From contig NC_080680.1 in NCBI RefSeq assembly GCF_030445035.2, positions 48,125,212 through 48,189,211 on the forward strand: 64,000 bases of DNA. The letters are read 5' to 3'. Both the position numbers and the translations under genes were made by a program. Source of the stretch: Dasypus novemcinctus. Taxonomy: Eukaryota; Chordata; Mammalia; Cingulata; Dasypodidae. The notes under the pieces are model-generated. The model was not told the DNA's origin. It worked only from the letters and a program-made list of their open reading frames with translations, and did not search any database. Positions 1-12,984 of this stretch are shown one piece after another; position 1 is the first letter of the stretch, and each line of letters begins with the position of its first letter.

Positions 1-265
1 TAACATAAGATAACTAAAAATCTAGAAAGTGGTATAATTGAAAATGTAAACCACAATGTAAACACAAATGGAACCATGTTTGAAAGCTATTGTTTCAACA
101 TCTGTACATCAGCTGCAGCAAATATAATATGAACATGTAAAAAGATCATTGCTGGGGAAGGAAGAAAGGGTTTCATATTGGATATATGGGAGTACCATAT
201 ATTGTATATGTGAATTACTGTGATCTAAAACTTATGTGAAGACAAACTTAATAATTAGAAAAAAA
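1..265 (+). mobile_element. L1-like 3' end with poly(A), truncated by window edge
   Basis: The stretch ends in a purine-rich segment and a short A-rich tail (about 250-265) and resembles the untranslated 3' part of a xenarthran L1-like element (ATG-rich, no coding). The left part is outside the window. Assignment is by general pattern and memory of armadillo repeats, not by alignment. Confidence 0.45.
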
Positions 266-479
266 AGAAAGGATGTAGACACTGAGGAAGAAATGGAAGA
301 AATTGCCTTGCCACTGTACATACAGGGCAACACCTATAGCAGTGATGAAAGACAAAATGTCAAAAACAAAGTTTTTTCATTTTTTCATTTTTTGATACAA
401 TTTATTTTTCCTTTATTTACTTTTTCTAAATTACTATATTCCATTTCACTATTGATGGAACCTGGCAATATATTAGGCT

Positions 480-2487
480 TCCTTTTTAAAGTTTTGGACT
501 ACAGAGAGGTTCAACTGTGGCAGGGAGGAACATGGGTGTGGGGTGTTATTGATAAGGGGCACATGGTTGAGAGGGAGTTCTCCAGGCATGTATACAGGGT
601 ACATAAAAATGTTTGGACATTTTCATAGTGGTTTTAGTTAAAAACAACAACTGATGGAGAGCTGAGTTCCTTGCCAGGGGAGCTTTATCACATTCCCCAA
701 TGGAACAGCAACAATCCTCCAAGTGCAATGGCAAAGACCAAAAAACTCGGATGGTCCAACAATGAGCCCTTGATACTGATGGCTACAATTATGAGTCTGT
801 GTGCCTGAAATATGAACTAGGCCTAGAGCTGCAGGGTGCCTAAGAGTTACCTCCTGATCCGCGGTTCAAACCCCGGGCCTTCTTGACCCGTGTGGAGCTG
901 GCCCATGCGCAGTGCTGATGCGCACAAGGAGTGCCGCACCATGCAGGGGTGTCCCCCGCGTAGGGGAGCCCCACGTGCAAGGAGTGCACCCGTAAGGAGA
1001 GCCGCCCAGCGTGAAAGAAAGTGCAGACTGCCCAGGAATGGCGCCACCCACACTTCCCATGCCACTGACAACAACAGAAGCGGACAAAGAAACAAGACGC
1101 AGCAAACAGACACAGAGAACAGACAACCGTGGGGGGGGGGGGGGGATTAAATAAATAAATAAATCTTTAAAAAAAAAAAAAAAAGAGTTACCTCCTGAGA
1201 GCCTCCATGTTGCTCAAATGTGGCCACTCTCTAAGCCAAACTCAGCATGTAAATGCATTACCTTCCCCACAGCATGGAACATGACTCCTGGGGATGAGCC
1301 TCCCTGGCACCAAGGTACTACTACCAAGCACCAGCTGATGATGTAACTAGAAAAAGTCCTTGAATAAAAGAGTCAACTCAGACCAGCAGAATATCTCAGC
1401 CTACATGTAATATCAGGTATTAAAAGCTGCTTTTTGACCTTGGATAAAAGGGGAAAATGAAAGGACAAATGAGTTTATATGGCTATGAGTCTCCAAAAAA
1501 GAGTCAAGCAGTGATCAGAGGAGCAATCCTTATGCATGCCTCAGCAGGGTACCAGAGACAGTCAAAGTTGATCCAAGCCCAGGTACTGCTTCTTCTGAGG
1601 GCTACAGAGACCCACAGGTTCTATGGTCATGGCAGATGGCTCTGGAGTTCAGGGCCATGTCAGTTGGCCCTACTTCGGAATTCATGTTCCTGAGTGTGAT
1701 AGAGTTGGATCAGATATAACCTTTCTACACATGCCTCTTCTGTTACTTGGACCTGTGGTTTGTGTTTGGGTTGGTGTATACTCAGGAGACCTGAATCTCT
1801 GAACTGTCCATGTAACAGCCAGGCCCTGAGCCTCAGCAGACTTGCAACTCCTACCCTCTGGTTTATTGGACTTCCTGGCCAGCTAACAGGGAGGTGAAGA
1901 AGATCAACCACCATACCAGGGAGCCAAGGGTGCCTACAAATGCAAGCAGGAGAATTGCATCCATCATCCATGTGGAATCTAAGCCCCCTCTTGATGTAGA
2001 GGGGGACTGGACTTAACCATCACAGGGTCCACAGGATGGAGGAATAGAGTACAGATTAGAGTGGACTTACTGGTGTTCTACTGGGAAACTTTTGTGATTA
2101 GTAAGGGAAGAAATTGTAATATTGATGTGGAGAAAGTGGCCACGGTAGCTGCTGATGGTAGGAAGAGGGAAGAAGAGATATGATGTGGGCATATTTTCAG
2201 GATTTGGAGTTGTCCTGGGTGGTGCTGCAGGGACAGATGCTAGACATTGTGTGTCCTACCATGGCCCACCGGGTAGAATGGAGGAGAGTGTAGACTACAG
2301 TGAAGACCACTGTCCATGTGGTGCAGCAGTGCTCCAAAATGTATTCACCAGGAGCACTGAATGTGCCATGATGATGGAAGAGGTTGTTGATGTGGGAGGA
2401 GTGGGGTAGGGTGGGTGGGGGGTATATGGGGACCTCATATTTTTTTAATGTAACATTTAAAAAAATAAAGAAGAAAAAAAAAATTTA
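480..2487 (+). mobile_element. Long non-coding LINE-type repeat with G-rich tract and poly(A), interrupted by a SINE
   Basis: About 1.6 kb of non-coding sequence (after removing the SINE at 858-1183) ending in a G-rich tract (2395-2422), a conserved-looking stretch 'acctcatattttttt', AATAAA-like signals and poly(A) at about 2455-2487. The last 570 bp (about 1905-2480) resemble a second copy at 20534-21044, which shows LINE-type target duplications. I therefore read it as a L1-like 3' UTR family of xenarthrans. The 5' boundary is uncertain (480 to 640). Confidence 0.6.
858..1183 (+). mobile_element. DAS-type SINE, long form, 5'-truncated
   Basis: tRNA-Ala-derived SINE truncated within the tRNA head; it starts just before the B box (ggttcaaacc). 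It has the usual body, a run of 15 G (1131-1145), aaataaataaatc and poly(A). A perfect 15-bp target duplication (agagttacctcctga) flanks it at 843-857 and 1184-1198, which proves insertion into the older LINE-like repeat. Confidence 0.95.
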
Positions 2488-2490
2488 AAA

Positions 2491-3530
2491 AAAGGTCCCT
2501 CAACCCAAGCTCCACAAACACAAGGAAAGGGCACTGCTCTTCTCCTTGGCATCCCATAAACATGTCTCACAGAGAGTTTGGCTGGTCAATGTTTTCTTAC
2601 CATCACAAAAATTCCAGATAATAATTAACTGAAAAAAAAAATTTGACTGCATTCTTCCACTACTCAGCATACAACATTCCATAGCACCTATGTCTTCCAG
2701 ACCATTATTTACACTAAATTCCCAAATTACTGAGCTACACCAATCTAGTAGAAGAGCCACAGCTTGCACATGGAGAGGTTTAAAATAACCTTCAAATGTA
2801 CCAGTGAGCACTGGGTTGTATTCCAATGAGCACTAGGCTGAGGCAGCATTGGGGGTGCTGCTGGGCACTTCTAGAATATCTGTTCCACTCAACATTAACT
2901 AAAACTTGAAGATGGCTTCCTCAGAATAGTAAAAAAAATTATCCACCCTATGGAAGCTCCTATATAATTCCGATCCTCACATATTCAACCCTGTCTTCCA
3001 AAGATCCTTGCTAATTCTAGTCCATCTAGTCCTGACCCACCTTAACATAATATCTCTCAGCCCCAAAAACATGGGCTGAGAAGCCAGACTACATAGCAGA
3101 AATGGTAGGTCTCTGCTGGTTGGTGCCTTGGCCCCCCCCCCCCCCCCATACTTAATACCATGAAGAGATCTGGGGCCAGGAAAATGGTTGTGGAACCCAG
3201 CTTTCCATTTCAAGTATATCCCAGCCCCTTACCTTCACCAGAGCCTTTCATGGAGCTCTCGCCATAGGCTGGAGAGTGGGGGTAACCTCTGCAGCAATCA
3301 TCCTGGACACCCTCTCCTTTATTACTGATCTGCCATCACTCTGAACTTCCCTTCTCTCTCTGAATTCTGCCTTTGTCTGGCTCCAAATCTTTGGCTCTAC
3401 ACTTCCAACTTTGAGCATGCCTTGGCCTTTGAATTTGGTATTCAAGCCAAATGCAAAATGTTTATAGTTCTTCCCCAGGCAACAGCTTGGGATTTTCTCT
3501 AGGCTCTACCTTCCTTTTGGAACCTCGCTT
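2491..3530. other. Intergenic, nothing recognised except a poly(C) run
   Basis: No gene or assignable repeat. A run of 16 C lies at 3132-3147. The open frames here (up to 108 codons, minus strand) show no protein-like pattern. Confidence 0.6.
3132..3147. repeat. (C)16 homopolymer
   Basis: Sixteen C in a row outside any recognised SINE. Confidence 0.97.
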
Positions 3531-3534
3531 TGGC

Positions 3535-3780
3535 CCAGTTCCATCTCATTCAGAATAAAAGCCAAAGTCATCAGAATGGCATTAGGGCCCTACGAGGTGC
3601 GGTCCGTCCCTTGTCTTGGATTTCACCTCTTTCTCTGCTTCCTTTTGATGGCTTCCTGGTTATGGACTATTTACCTGGCTTTTGATTTTGGTTTCATGCC
3701 TGGATGCTACCTCTTGAATTTCCTCAAGTATATCATCCAGCAGTCTCTGAGTAGGTCTGACCCAGTATCTTGGACTCCTG
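3535..3780. repeat. L2-like ancient LINE fragment
   Basis: The part 'tcagaataaaagccaaagtc ... ggccctacgaggtg' resembles a well-known segment of the mammalian L2 3' region. Diverged; boundaries approximate; orientation not assigned. Confidence 0.4.
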
Positions 3781-3989
3781 GTCCTACAGGTGGGGATTTA
3801 GGACAAAGGAATAAAAAGGAAATCTGTAACACACATCACCCCCAGCCACCACCCCCATTCCATGTCCCCCCACCTTCTTCTCAACACTAGGGGTGCTGCT
3901 CATAGTGTCACTTTACCCTAATTTTTCCACACTGACCCTACTGTCATGCACGTCACCTCCAAACCTCCATCTGATACCACAGCTTTTCA

Positions 3990-4115
3990 ATTATACATGA
4001 ACTACATATACAAGTGAACAGTAATCATTGTGAGCTTACAAAACAAACTTGCATAACATACAGGGCTCCCTGCCACCACAACTCTTGATGAAATATTTTG
4101 AAAGACTAAACCTAG
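3990..4115 (-). mobile_element. L1 3'-end fragment (antisense)
   Basis: The text 'tgtgagcttacaaaacaaactt gcataacatacagggctccc' resembles the start (in reverse) of an L1-type 3' UTR also seen at 60130-60345 and 63655-63770. Short and diverged. Confidence 0.4.
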
Positions 4116-5735
4116 GATTCCCCCTGAAACATATACAAACCTCCCACCAGTTTCTTAAGTAGAAAAAAGACTTAAGGGTTTTTTGTGTTTTTTTTTTAAC
4201 CTTAACTTGAAGAGTTTTCTTGCAATACAAGAAGGAAATCAAAAAGAAAAAATTTGTACCTCCATAGAGAATCTGACAAAGTCTATATCCACTTTAGTGC
4301 TGGGCAAGCAGAGGAAACTTCTTGTTTTGATCCAAAGCAAGAAGAAAGAATCCCTTCTCTGAAGGGACAGGTTTGTGGCAGCAAAAGGAGAAGCAAGAAG
4401 ATGAATTATTGGGGTCTGTGGGTAGGGAAAAAAAAAAAAAGGAAATGACTTAGAAGTTGCCTCAAAGCTGAGCAACAAAGAATTCTCAGCTTCCCACAAT
4501 GCCTCAAGTCCCCAGCCCTCAAACTCCAAAATCCTCCAGCCCATACCTCATTACACTCCTCCCAAACAGCACATCAGGCACCTTTTCTCCAGGCAAGAGG
4601 CTCAGAAGTGGAGGAAGGTGGTAGAGGGAAGGGTTCTCCATTCCTGGTATCCCTAGTTGGGCCCCTGAACCCATCTCTCTGTAGAAATACTGTTCAAATA
4701 CTGTTCATCTGGTATCTGAGTCCTGTAGTTGGAACTCTACTTCAAAGCATTATGTTTAAACATTGCTAGCCACCATGCATGATATGGTTTCTATGGGAAA
4801 TGCATTCTGAATTCCACATAACTCATTTTTGCAAATGAACCCCTGGAATTCTGCCCATCCCTGTGTGGGGATTGCCTGTGCAACTCTTAAATGAGAGAGG
4901 AAGATAGAGTTAGGTTCACAGAACAAGAAAAGATCATGTGTCCTTTTTGCTTGAGAGCTTTCTCTTATTGCCTTTTGATCATTCTAGAGATCAAGAAATA
5001 TGTTCCTTCTGCCCAAGCTTTAAAGGATTATGAGGCCACTGAGCAGCACATCCATTGATTCCTGTAGAGTCAAAGCAAAAGTTTTGTGTCTTACTTGCTT
5101 AGAAGTTTGATAAAATAAGTAAAAGTCAGAAAAAAATATTAATTTTAGCTTCTTTGTGCTTTTTGATCATGAAAACTTCCGAAGCGTATCTGTTTAAAGT
5201 ATACTTTTTTACTGAAGTTCAGAGAATTATGTTTAACTAAATTCAGATTAAACTATTTAGCTGCTTTAGCATATTTCCACAGCCTAAGTTTATAAATGAT
5301 TGAATTCTTTACTATATCAACTGTGTATATGTCTGTGTACATAGGTGGGTGGTGAGAGAAAGGCAGAGAGACAGGGAGAGAATGATTCATGCAGTCTTCT
5401 TAGTGAGGCTAAAAGGATAGTTAATGCTGAAGTAATGCCATTACTTAGTGAGATATAGCTCCTTGTTAATATGCAATCAATCCACCAAATCATATTTATT
5501 CTTTGCAGAGTTCCTTAGCAAATCAATGCAATCAACTTATAGCACATGAAAATATTTCTACATTGTAAGTTTTTCTGGAAAATAAAAAAGAAACCATATG
5601 ATGATTTTTAAATAGCTTTTTTAATCAAATAACCTTTTCCAAATGAAGCAGTGGAGGGTAACGCATATTTGTACGTATAAGAAATATTCAGCAAATATTT
5701 AAAGAACATTCATAAGTGTGAGGAGGATGATAAAC
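4116..5735. other. Intergenic, nothing recognised
   Basis: AT-rich single-copy-like DNA. There is a T/A-rich spot at 4180-4200, an A run at 4428-4440, and a purine-rich patch at 5352-5384 (gagagaaaggcagagagacagg). No coding pattern. Confidence 0.6.
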
Positions 5736-5748
5736 TCCAATAAACCTT

Positions 5749-6131
5749 GGGAAGCAGATGTGGCTCAAGCAATTAGGCTCCCATCTACCATATAGGAAGT
5801 CCAGGGTTTGATTCCCAGGGCCTTCTATTGAAGGTAAGCTGGCCCGCATGGCAAACTGGCCCACACGGAATGCTAGCCCTCGCGGAGAGCTGGCACAGGA
5901 AGATGAAGCAACAAAAAGAGACACAGAGGAGAGACAGTAAGAGATGCAGCAGACCAGGAACTGAGGTGGCGCAAGAGATTGAGCACCTCTCTCCCACTCA
6001 GGAAGGTCCCAGAATCAGTTCCCAGTGCCACCTAAAGAGAAGATAAGCAGACACAGAAGAACACACAGTGAATGGACACAGAAAGCACAAAACAATGGGG
6101 AGGGGGAATAAATAAACAAAACTTTTTTTTT
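5749..6131 (+). mobile_element. DAS-I-like dimeric SINE
   Basis: The tRNA-like head (gggaagcagatgtggctcaagc, ggtttgattccc) is followed by a second, partial head (about 5960-6030), a 'gatggacaca' type body and a poly(A)/T tail. Target duplication tccaataaac(c/g)tt at 5736-5748 and 6136-6148 (one mismatch). Confidence 0.88.
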
Positions 6132-6144
6132 GAAGTCCAATAAA

Positions 6145-6390
6145 CGTTAGTAACTTGCAGTTGAGCACTTGCTATTTGCCAAGGGCTTTACATAGATTAT
6201 CTTATTTAATCTTTACTAGGGTCCTTTAAGGAAGGAATTAATACCCCATTTTACAAATAAGGAAATTAAGGCAGAGTAATTAAGGAAATTGCCCATTCCT
6301 CACACCTTGCAAATGGCAGAGACAACATTTGAATCCAGGTTCATCTGGCTCACAGCTAGACGCTCAGCCACTCTGCTGCCTCCCAAATGG
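6145..6390 (-). repeat. MIR element (antisense)
   Basis: Read in reverse, it has the classic MIR order: '...gagcacttgctatttgccaa', 'attatcttatttaatcttta', 'ccccattttacaaataagga', 'tttgaatccaggttc'. Ancient tRNA-derived mammalian SINE. Confidence 0.85.
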
Positions 6391-8180
6391 CAGAGTTCTA
6401 CTGCTGCTATTAAATATTAGCCACTGTTACAAGGATTGCCCAGGCATATCTTTACAGAACAAGCATCATGTACAAAACACTTCTAAAGGTTTCTCTGAGG
6501 AGAGGGGACATTTGGCAGAGGAAGGCCTCCTTCTTGAATATAATTGCCAGTAACAAATCGTTAAAATGAAAATAATATGTACTTTTTGTGCAATAGACAT
6601 TTTCCACACAAGGCACTTTTAGAAGTAGAATAGGTATAATGCAGTCTTTATAAGGAGCAGGCATAATGACTTAAAGAGATAAATCTGCCCTGTTTAGGGA
6701 AGGAGGAAGAAAAGGGTGGGTATGCATGTCCATGTGCATGCACACACAAACTCACACCTCAGGAAGTAACCCTGCTACTACTCAAAAGAGAGAGGAGGCA
6801 TGGCTATGTGCTAACCCCACTTCCAGCCTTGTACAGAGGCCTGTTAACATTGGGATGCTCAAGTCTGATGACCTGAGAGAGTTCATCATATCATCCTCTT
6901 CTCAGGCTGTGGGTGAAATCTGGTGGAAGTATGGCTCACCCCACCTCATCTTCCGCAGGAAAGCTGAAAACGTTCCAGAGGTGCGAACCCTTTTTGCTAG
7001 TAGATGAGCAATGCTTACTGGTCTTGTGGGTGGGGCTTCATTACCTCCCTCTAAAAATGGCTACTGGGTTTCAGAAGCAGGCTATCACCCTCCAAGTCTC
7101 CTAAAGTGAAGGATAGTAGAAACGCAATCAGTTTGTGCCCCACCCTCGCCCCAACCAAGGCCCTGAATATCCACAAATCATTAGGGCTGCTTGATTTCAG
7201 AGTGTTTTGTTGAATTGCTCTAAATTTGTCTGGACAGGTGACTGAGAATGGGCTTGGGCTGCTAGCCCCAGAAGCTGCGGAAGCAGGGTATGGATCTCCA
7301 TCCCACCCTCCACTGACTGGGTGCACTCGCAGGACCCTGTCTCTAGGGATCTGAATTTCCCTTCTGTAGTGTCATGTTCCTCAGGCCCAGGGACTGAAGA
7401 AAAGCAGAGCCATTGCCTTGTTGCCAGGGCAACCAAGCAGGTTGCTCTGAATCCAGCGGTTCCCAACAAAATGTTCAATTTTTTTCTTGCTGGGAGGTAG
7501 AGATAGTTCTAGCTAGGGTAGAGGTTAGATTCCAAGTGGTCAGAAACAGTGTTTCCCAGGTGGTGTCAGTTCAGATGAGACAGCTAAGTCAGAATCCATT
7601 AGGAAAAGTTTACATTTGAACTCTGGTAAAACAAAGAGCTAATCCATAACCCGAAGGTCAAGGTTGGGATTACAGAACCAGAGATCAGGCAAACTGGCAC
7701 TCCATTTACAAGAAGGTAGGGGATAAATAAGGGTGCCCAAAGGCACTACTACAAAGAACTTCAGGGTGTTCGTGAGTGAGGCTGAGACACCATGAACCAC
7801 AAAAGGAGGCATGGCTAGATTTTCAGCCGCATGGCAAATTGTGCAGTTTTCTACTCCCTGCCCAGCTCTTGGATTAGTTGGAAGAGGTCTATGTTTCCAG
7901 TTCCAGGCCCAGGGACGTGCATTATTGGATCATACTATAGAAAAGCTCCTTTCTCAGGCCCATGACATCTCCTTGGCCATTCTCATACTTTGGCCTACTT
8001 TGACTTCTGCTTAACCACAGACTGGCAGAAATCTCAAGCCCCTGCTTGCAGAAGGTCTTCCTGTCCTTTCAAAGCTTTGCAGGCATATCTCAAAATCCCA
8101 AGTCATCTCCCACTTAAGGTTCTACAGTTCTAAAAGCAATCTGATTAGCAAACAAGCATACCAATATAACAAAAATCCCA
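6391..8180. other. Intergenic, nothing recognised
   Basis: No gene. Open frames of up to about 93 codons on both strands carry no recognisable motif. Parts (7660-8160) may be an ancient ERV-internal or other old repeat, but I cannot assign them. Confidence 0.55.
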
Positions 8181-8184
8181 GCTC

Positions 8185-8650
8185 CCTGTCATGGTCCTCA
8201 AGGCTTATCCCATCCATCTTGTTTTATTAGCACAGCCTCCCATGCTTTACTCATTTGTAACACTTTGAAAGTGTTACTAGTCAAGGGACACCCAAACTGA
8301 ATGACAGTGGGCCTTAATCCAATATGGCTGAAGTCCTTAAAAACAAAGAAAAATTGGACACAGGGAGAAAGAAACTGGAGAGTAACCAGAAGCTGGAAGC
8401 CCATGAAATCTAGGAAGAGAAAAGAGAGGATCCTGCCATGTGCATGGCCATGTAATAGAAAAATCAAGGACCCAGGATCCCCAGCAGCCAGCCTAGAAGG
8501 CCACAGTCTTCAGAGAGAAAGCACCGCCTTGCAGGGATGTCTTGATTTTGGACTTTTCCTAACCTCAAAACCATGACCCAATAAATTAAGTCAATCCATT
8601 GTATGGTATTTGCTTTAGCAGCCTGGAAACTAAAACGCATATACACTTTG
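8185..8650 (-). mobile_element. LTR-like repeat, antisense copy of a family present three times
   Basis: The reverse complement of 8590-8640 matches 16551-16600 (agtttccaggctg / caaagcaaatacca / caatggattg), and the 3' halves also share 'ggccttaatccaatatg'. The overall pattern (start TAGTTTCC.., internal TATAAGG, end CCACA in the + copies) resembles ERVL/MLT2-type LTRs. Family name inferred. Confidence 0.6.
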
Positions 8651-8786
8651 GCAGCAATGCCAGGTTCTTTCTCAAGGGGACCTGGTCTCCCCTTCAATCA
8701 ATGACTCAGGATCTGTGTTTTAGCTCTAGAAACTGGGTGTTTTTCACATTGCAGTACTGATGTTGGCTTTCTGCCTTCCAGCTCTT

Positions 8787-8846
8787 TCTCCTCTCCTCTC
8801 CTCTCCTCTCCTCTCCTCTCCTCTCCTCTCCTCTCCTCTCCTCCTC
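8787..8846. repeat. (CTCCT)n pentanucleotide microsatellite
   Basis: About 11 near-perfect tandem copies of CTCCT: a pure homopyrimidine/homopurine mirror tract able to form triplex (H-DNA) in principle. Likely polymorphic. Confidence 0.97.
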
Positions 8847-8971
8847 CCTAAATCAAGCAATGCCCTGATTAGTTATCCTTCTATCTTGCCCCTAAAATCA
8901 CCACAGATCCGTGCATGAATCAGTGCACCCTGATTGCCACTCTGGCCTTGATACCTGTTAAAGTAATTATG

Positions 8972-9812
8972 TGGGAAGCGGATGCAGCTCATCTGATAGA
9001 ACATCTGCCTACCATATGGGAGGTCCAGGGTTCAAACCCAGGGCCTCCTGGCCTGTGTAGTGAGCTGGCCCACATGCGTGCAAGGACTGCTGTGCCATGC
9101 AGGGGTGGCCCACGTGTAGGGGAGCCCCACATGCAAGGAGTGTGCCCCGTGCAAAAAAAGGGCAGCCCGCCCAGGAGTGGCGCTGCACACACAGAGAGCT
9201 GACACAGCAAGATGATACAACAAAAAGACACAGATTCAGGAAGCAGACTTGACCCAATGGATGGGGCATCCACTTACCACATGGGAGGTCCACGGTTCAA
9301 ACCCCGGGCCTCCTTGACCCATGTGGAGCTGGCCCATGCACAGTGCTGATGCACGCAGGGAGTGCTGTGCCACGCGGGGGTGTCCCCCGCGTAGGGGAAC
9401 CCCACGCGCAAGGAGTGCACCCCGTAAGGAGAACCACCCAGTGCAAAAGAAAGTGCAGTATGCCCAAGAATGGTGCTGCACACATGGACAGCTGACACAA
9501 CAAGATGACGCAACAAAAGGAAACACAGATTCCCGGTGCCGCTGATAAGGATAGAAGTGGTCACAGAAGAACACACAGCAAATGGACACAGAGCAGACAA
9601 CTGGGGTGGGGGGGGGGGTGGGGAGAAGGGGATAGAAATAAATAAAAAATAAATCTCAAAAAAAAAAAAAAGAGATAGATTCCCAGTCCACCGAGAATGC
9701 AAGCAGACATAGAAGAACACACAGCAAATGGACAAAGAGAGCAGACAATGGGGGGGGGGGGGGGGGGAACGACGAGAGAGAAATAAATAATAAAATAAAT
9801 GTTAAAAAAAAA
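8972..9812 (+). mobile_element. DAS-type SINE (outer copy of a nested pair)
   Basis: The head and body are at 8972-9238 and the 3' end at about 9675-9812, separated by a second SINE. Outer target duplication aaagtaattatg, perfect, at 8960-8971 and 9813-9824. The tail contains a long G run (9751-9767) and 'aaataaataataaaataaat'. Confidence 0.93.
9239..9673 (+). mobile_element. DAS-type SINE inserted into another DAS SINE
   Basis: A full-length long-form copy with head (gcagacttgacccaatgg, ggttcaaacccc), body, G tract (9607-9618) and poly(A). It splits the outer copy at 'gacacagattc', which recurs as 'gagatagattc' after the inner poly(A): a diverged 11-bp target duplication. Same orientation as the host. 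Confidence 0.92.
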
Positions 9813-9824
9813 AAAGTAATTATG

Positions 9825-12800
9825 CCCAGTCTTGCCTCTGAGAGTGCAGTGCTCCTGTAGGTGTCTATTATCCTGTAATCCCATTATCTCTGTTGATATT
9901 AGGCAGACTAATTCCATGGCCACATCTGCAGGCATGGCCTGTAAGAACAGGCACCACCAAGCTACCTTAAGAAACTTTCCTATTGCCTTAGAGATAAGAA
10001 TGTCTTATCGACCATCCCAGAGAACATGATCAGTGATGCATTCTCAGGTCAGACTTTGAAAATCCAGTCTAACATCCTTACTTCCCTAAACCGGAGGATC
10101 CCTTTCTTCAGTATAGTGCCAAGAGGTCTGACAACTTCACCTCACATACTCTAGGCCATTATCATGTCCAAGCTTTAAGGAGTCAAGTTGACAGTGTATT
10201 TGGACCCATCTGAATCATGGGAAAAGTGCCCCACACCAAAGAATTCTCCCCATCCAATCTGCTCTCCAGTCTGATATCTTCAAAATCCACTCCCATACAT
10301 GTTCCCCTGTTTTCCTATTGGTAAATAAGAGCCAGATCCTGTCATTCATTTGATGGGCAGGTTATTTCCCTTGGCAGGGGCTGTACTTTCCCTTTCCGAT
10401 TGTGCTGAAACAGGATCCTGGTTACTGCCTAGAGGCAAGGATATGGGGGAGGGGGCAGGTTTTGAGGAAAACAAACATCATCTTATGAGGCACCTGCTTC
10501 AGGTGAGGACATTGCAGCCTCTAGGCAAAGCGAGGCTATTTCCTTTGTCAAGGGGAAAGGGGCCCAGGGATATTCCTGAGGATTTTTCTCAGTTCAGGAT
10601 CTTAGGTTTATCCATTCAAACACCCTCCTCCTACATCTTTGTGCTTTCCTACCAGGGCCCTGTTTTTACTAATATATCCTTTGAGACTGAATATTTAATT
10701 TTCTTTTCTTCTCTACTGCCCTAAAATTATAACCTGGATCTAATTTGCAACCAGTGTACCCTGAGGCCATACTGCCATTGAGACCTCTGGTTTTCAGAGG
10801 ATTCCTTAAGTTATCTATGCTTCCCTGAGCCAACTATTTTATTTTTATAAGTCTTCCGCTGCCACCAAAAGCAATCACCCATGTCACAATCTTTATAATT
10901 ATCATTTTCTACATACTGTTCCAGTGACTTGCCTACTGCTGCACATCTCCTCTCAGTTATCCACAGGTGAAAACTTCTTTAATTGTGAACCTGCTGCCAT
11001 GGGCTATCAGTCCACTTACCACCAGCAATGGAGCCCATATTGCCTTTAGTCAAGTAGGTAATCCAAGTTCAAAATTCCATCCTGAGAGTTTGCTTTTTAA
11101 GGCTAATCCTGGAGCTCATTTGCTTAGGCCCAGTTCCCTGAAAAACAGAACCTGAGGCAAAACTTTTGTGCTAATGCTTTACTGGGCTATACAATACAAG
11201 GAAAGCAAGAGTGAGGAAAAAAGAGAAGTAAGGCAGGGAAGGTGAGAAGACAAATATAAAGTAGTGCATTACTAAGCTGACCACAGCTTCATAAGACACA
11301 CAGTGAGTGCTCAGTGTCATGTAACGTCTCTAGAAGGGCCTTATGGAGCCCTGTGTCTTAAAACCATCTGTAAGGGAAATAGAAGGAAGGGTACTTTATT
11401 TGCTTATCCCTTTCTGTTTCTTGTCTCTCAGAAAAGTTTGCCTGAGAGGGCATTAACACCCCTGCATTTTCAGGCTCCCTCCAGGCGGCCACTTGATTCC
11501 AAATGGATTGGACAGGACCCTAGAGTTGCTACAATAAGCAGCCAAGAACCATGGAACAGGTGGAGATCTGAGAAGGCATATAAACTAGGCCCAGAATAGC
11601 CATTAGCACAAAGGGAGGAGAAACAGTATCTCACAACTAGAGCCATTCAAATTAAATATGAGCACATCCTTGAACTAAGGCTATGTTGTCTAAATAAATA
11701 TCACCACCTGCCATTAGCCAATTCTCTAGTCTAGAACATCCCATACCAGGTGCAAAAGAAAGTCTTATACTGCCAGTGTCTTTTACTGCAAACCTTTTGC
11801 CTTTTATTTCAACTATTTTGTAACTTCTTGAGAGATAATATTGAATGAGAAGTATATACGAAATCATTCAATGAATGTTAGTTCGCCTATCTGTTGAATA
11901 CCAATCCTTTGTTCCCCAGGATGATTCCCTCACCAAATGTCCACTTCTGTGAAGCCCTAGACTTTCAAACACATGTATAATTAGTCCCATATTCCTCTGA
12001 ATAGGCTGGGGCCTTTAACAGCTCTTGCCTGTTTAAGACAGATAGAAGCCTCAAGCACCATATAATAGAGCTCCTCTCAAAGTCACAGATAGTCTCTTCA
12101 GATTTAAACTCTGTCCTGACCCCTCTGCCCTGATCCCTGGCCATTCTCTTCCTGACACCCATTGACTCCAGTAGGCCAGCCCTAGTTCTCCAGGCCAACT
12201 TGGTGCCCTAACTTGGCAAGGAAAGTTAAGAAAACATTCAACCTAAGAAGAAAAGCATATTCATTTGCAGTTGAGCACATCCCTCAATCCTGACGAAATA
12301 GCAAGAAAACCTGATAAATACTCCCTCCCCTTCTCTGTGTAGCTATACTGCATTTAGTCAAGATGAATGTAACCCCTGAAACCCTAAAGGTAGCAGTAAA
12401 TTACCTCTGATTTTCTGCTCTCCAAAGAGAAATGGGGAAGTTTTTTCTTTCAGAGGATAATGGGCGTTGTCTCCTACTTATTGCAAACTCAAATTTTAAC
12501 ATTTTTAATTTTTCAGAGACATGGTTTTTAGAGAACAAATCCCTTTATTTACCTGACTGTGGGTTTACTTAAATTCAGTTTAATGGCAAAATGACTTGTG
12601 TGAAAACTCAGGGGAGGTTGTCACTCTGAAATTGTTTAATATTATAGTCAAGATTCTGAGTTCCTTGAGTTACCTCCTGATCCTAATCCAGCTCTGTGAA
12701 AATTCTGTCTGCTCTACTGCTAAATGCATCTAGAATTTTCGGATAACTATCTTCAATTTGACAGTTTTAAGAAATCTGAATATTAGATTGACAAAATCTT

Positions 12801-12984
12801 TGTCATAGAAAATTTGTGCTGAGAAAATTACTTTCCTGAGTTATTTCTCTAGAAATAATAACTTATCAAAGAGGGGAAATGAACTGAGTTATTTCATCGC
12901 AACCAAATTTTGTAAGAAGACCGTCTGAGGCAAATGAAAATCAGAAAATCGCATCCTTGAGATAAATTTTTTGACTAAAGAAAT
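9825..12984. other. Intergenic, nothing firmly recognised
   Basis: No gene. The frame at 10350-10724 (124 codons) has no recognisable domain. The segment 11125-11340 has the look of an ancient interspersed repeat, and 9850-10740 could be ERV-internal relic, but I cannot assign either. Confidence 0.55.

Noticed and set aside
236-628. 130-codon plus-strand frame
   Set aside because: Does not begin with a credible start, spans a repeat junction, and has no recognisable domain.
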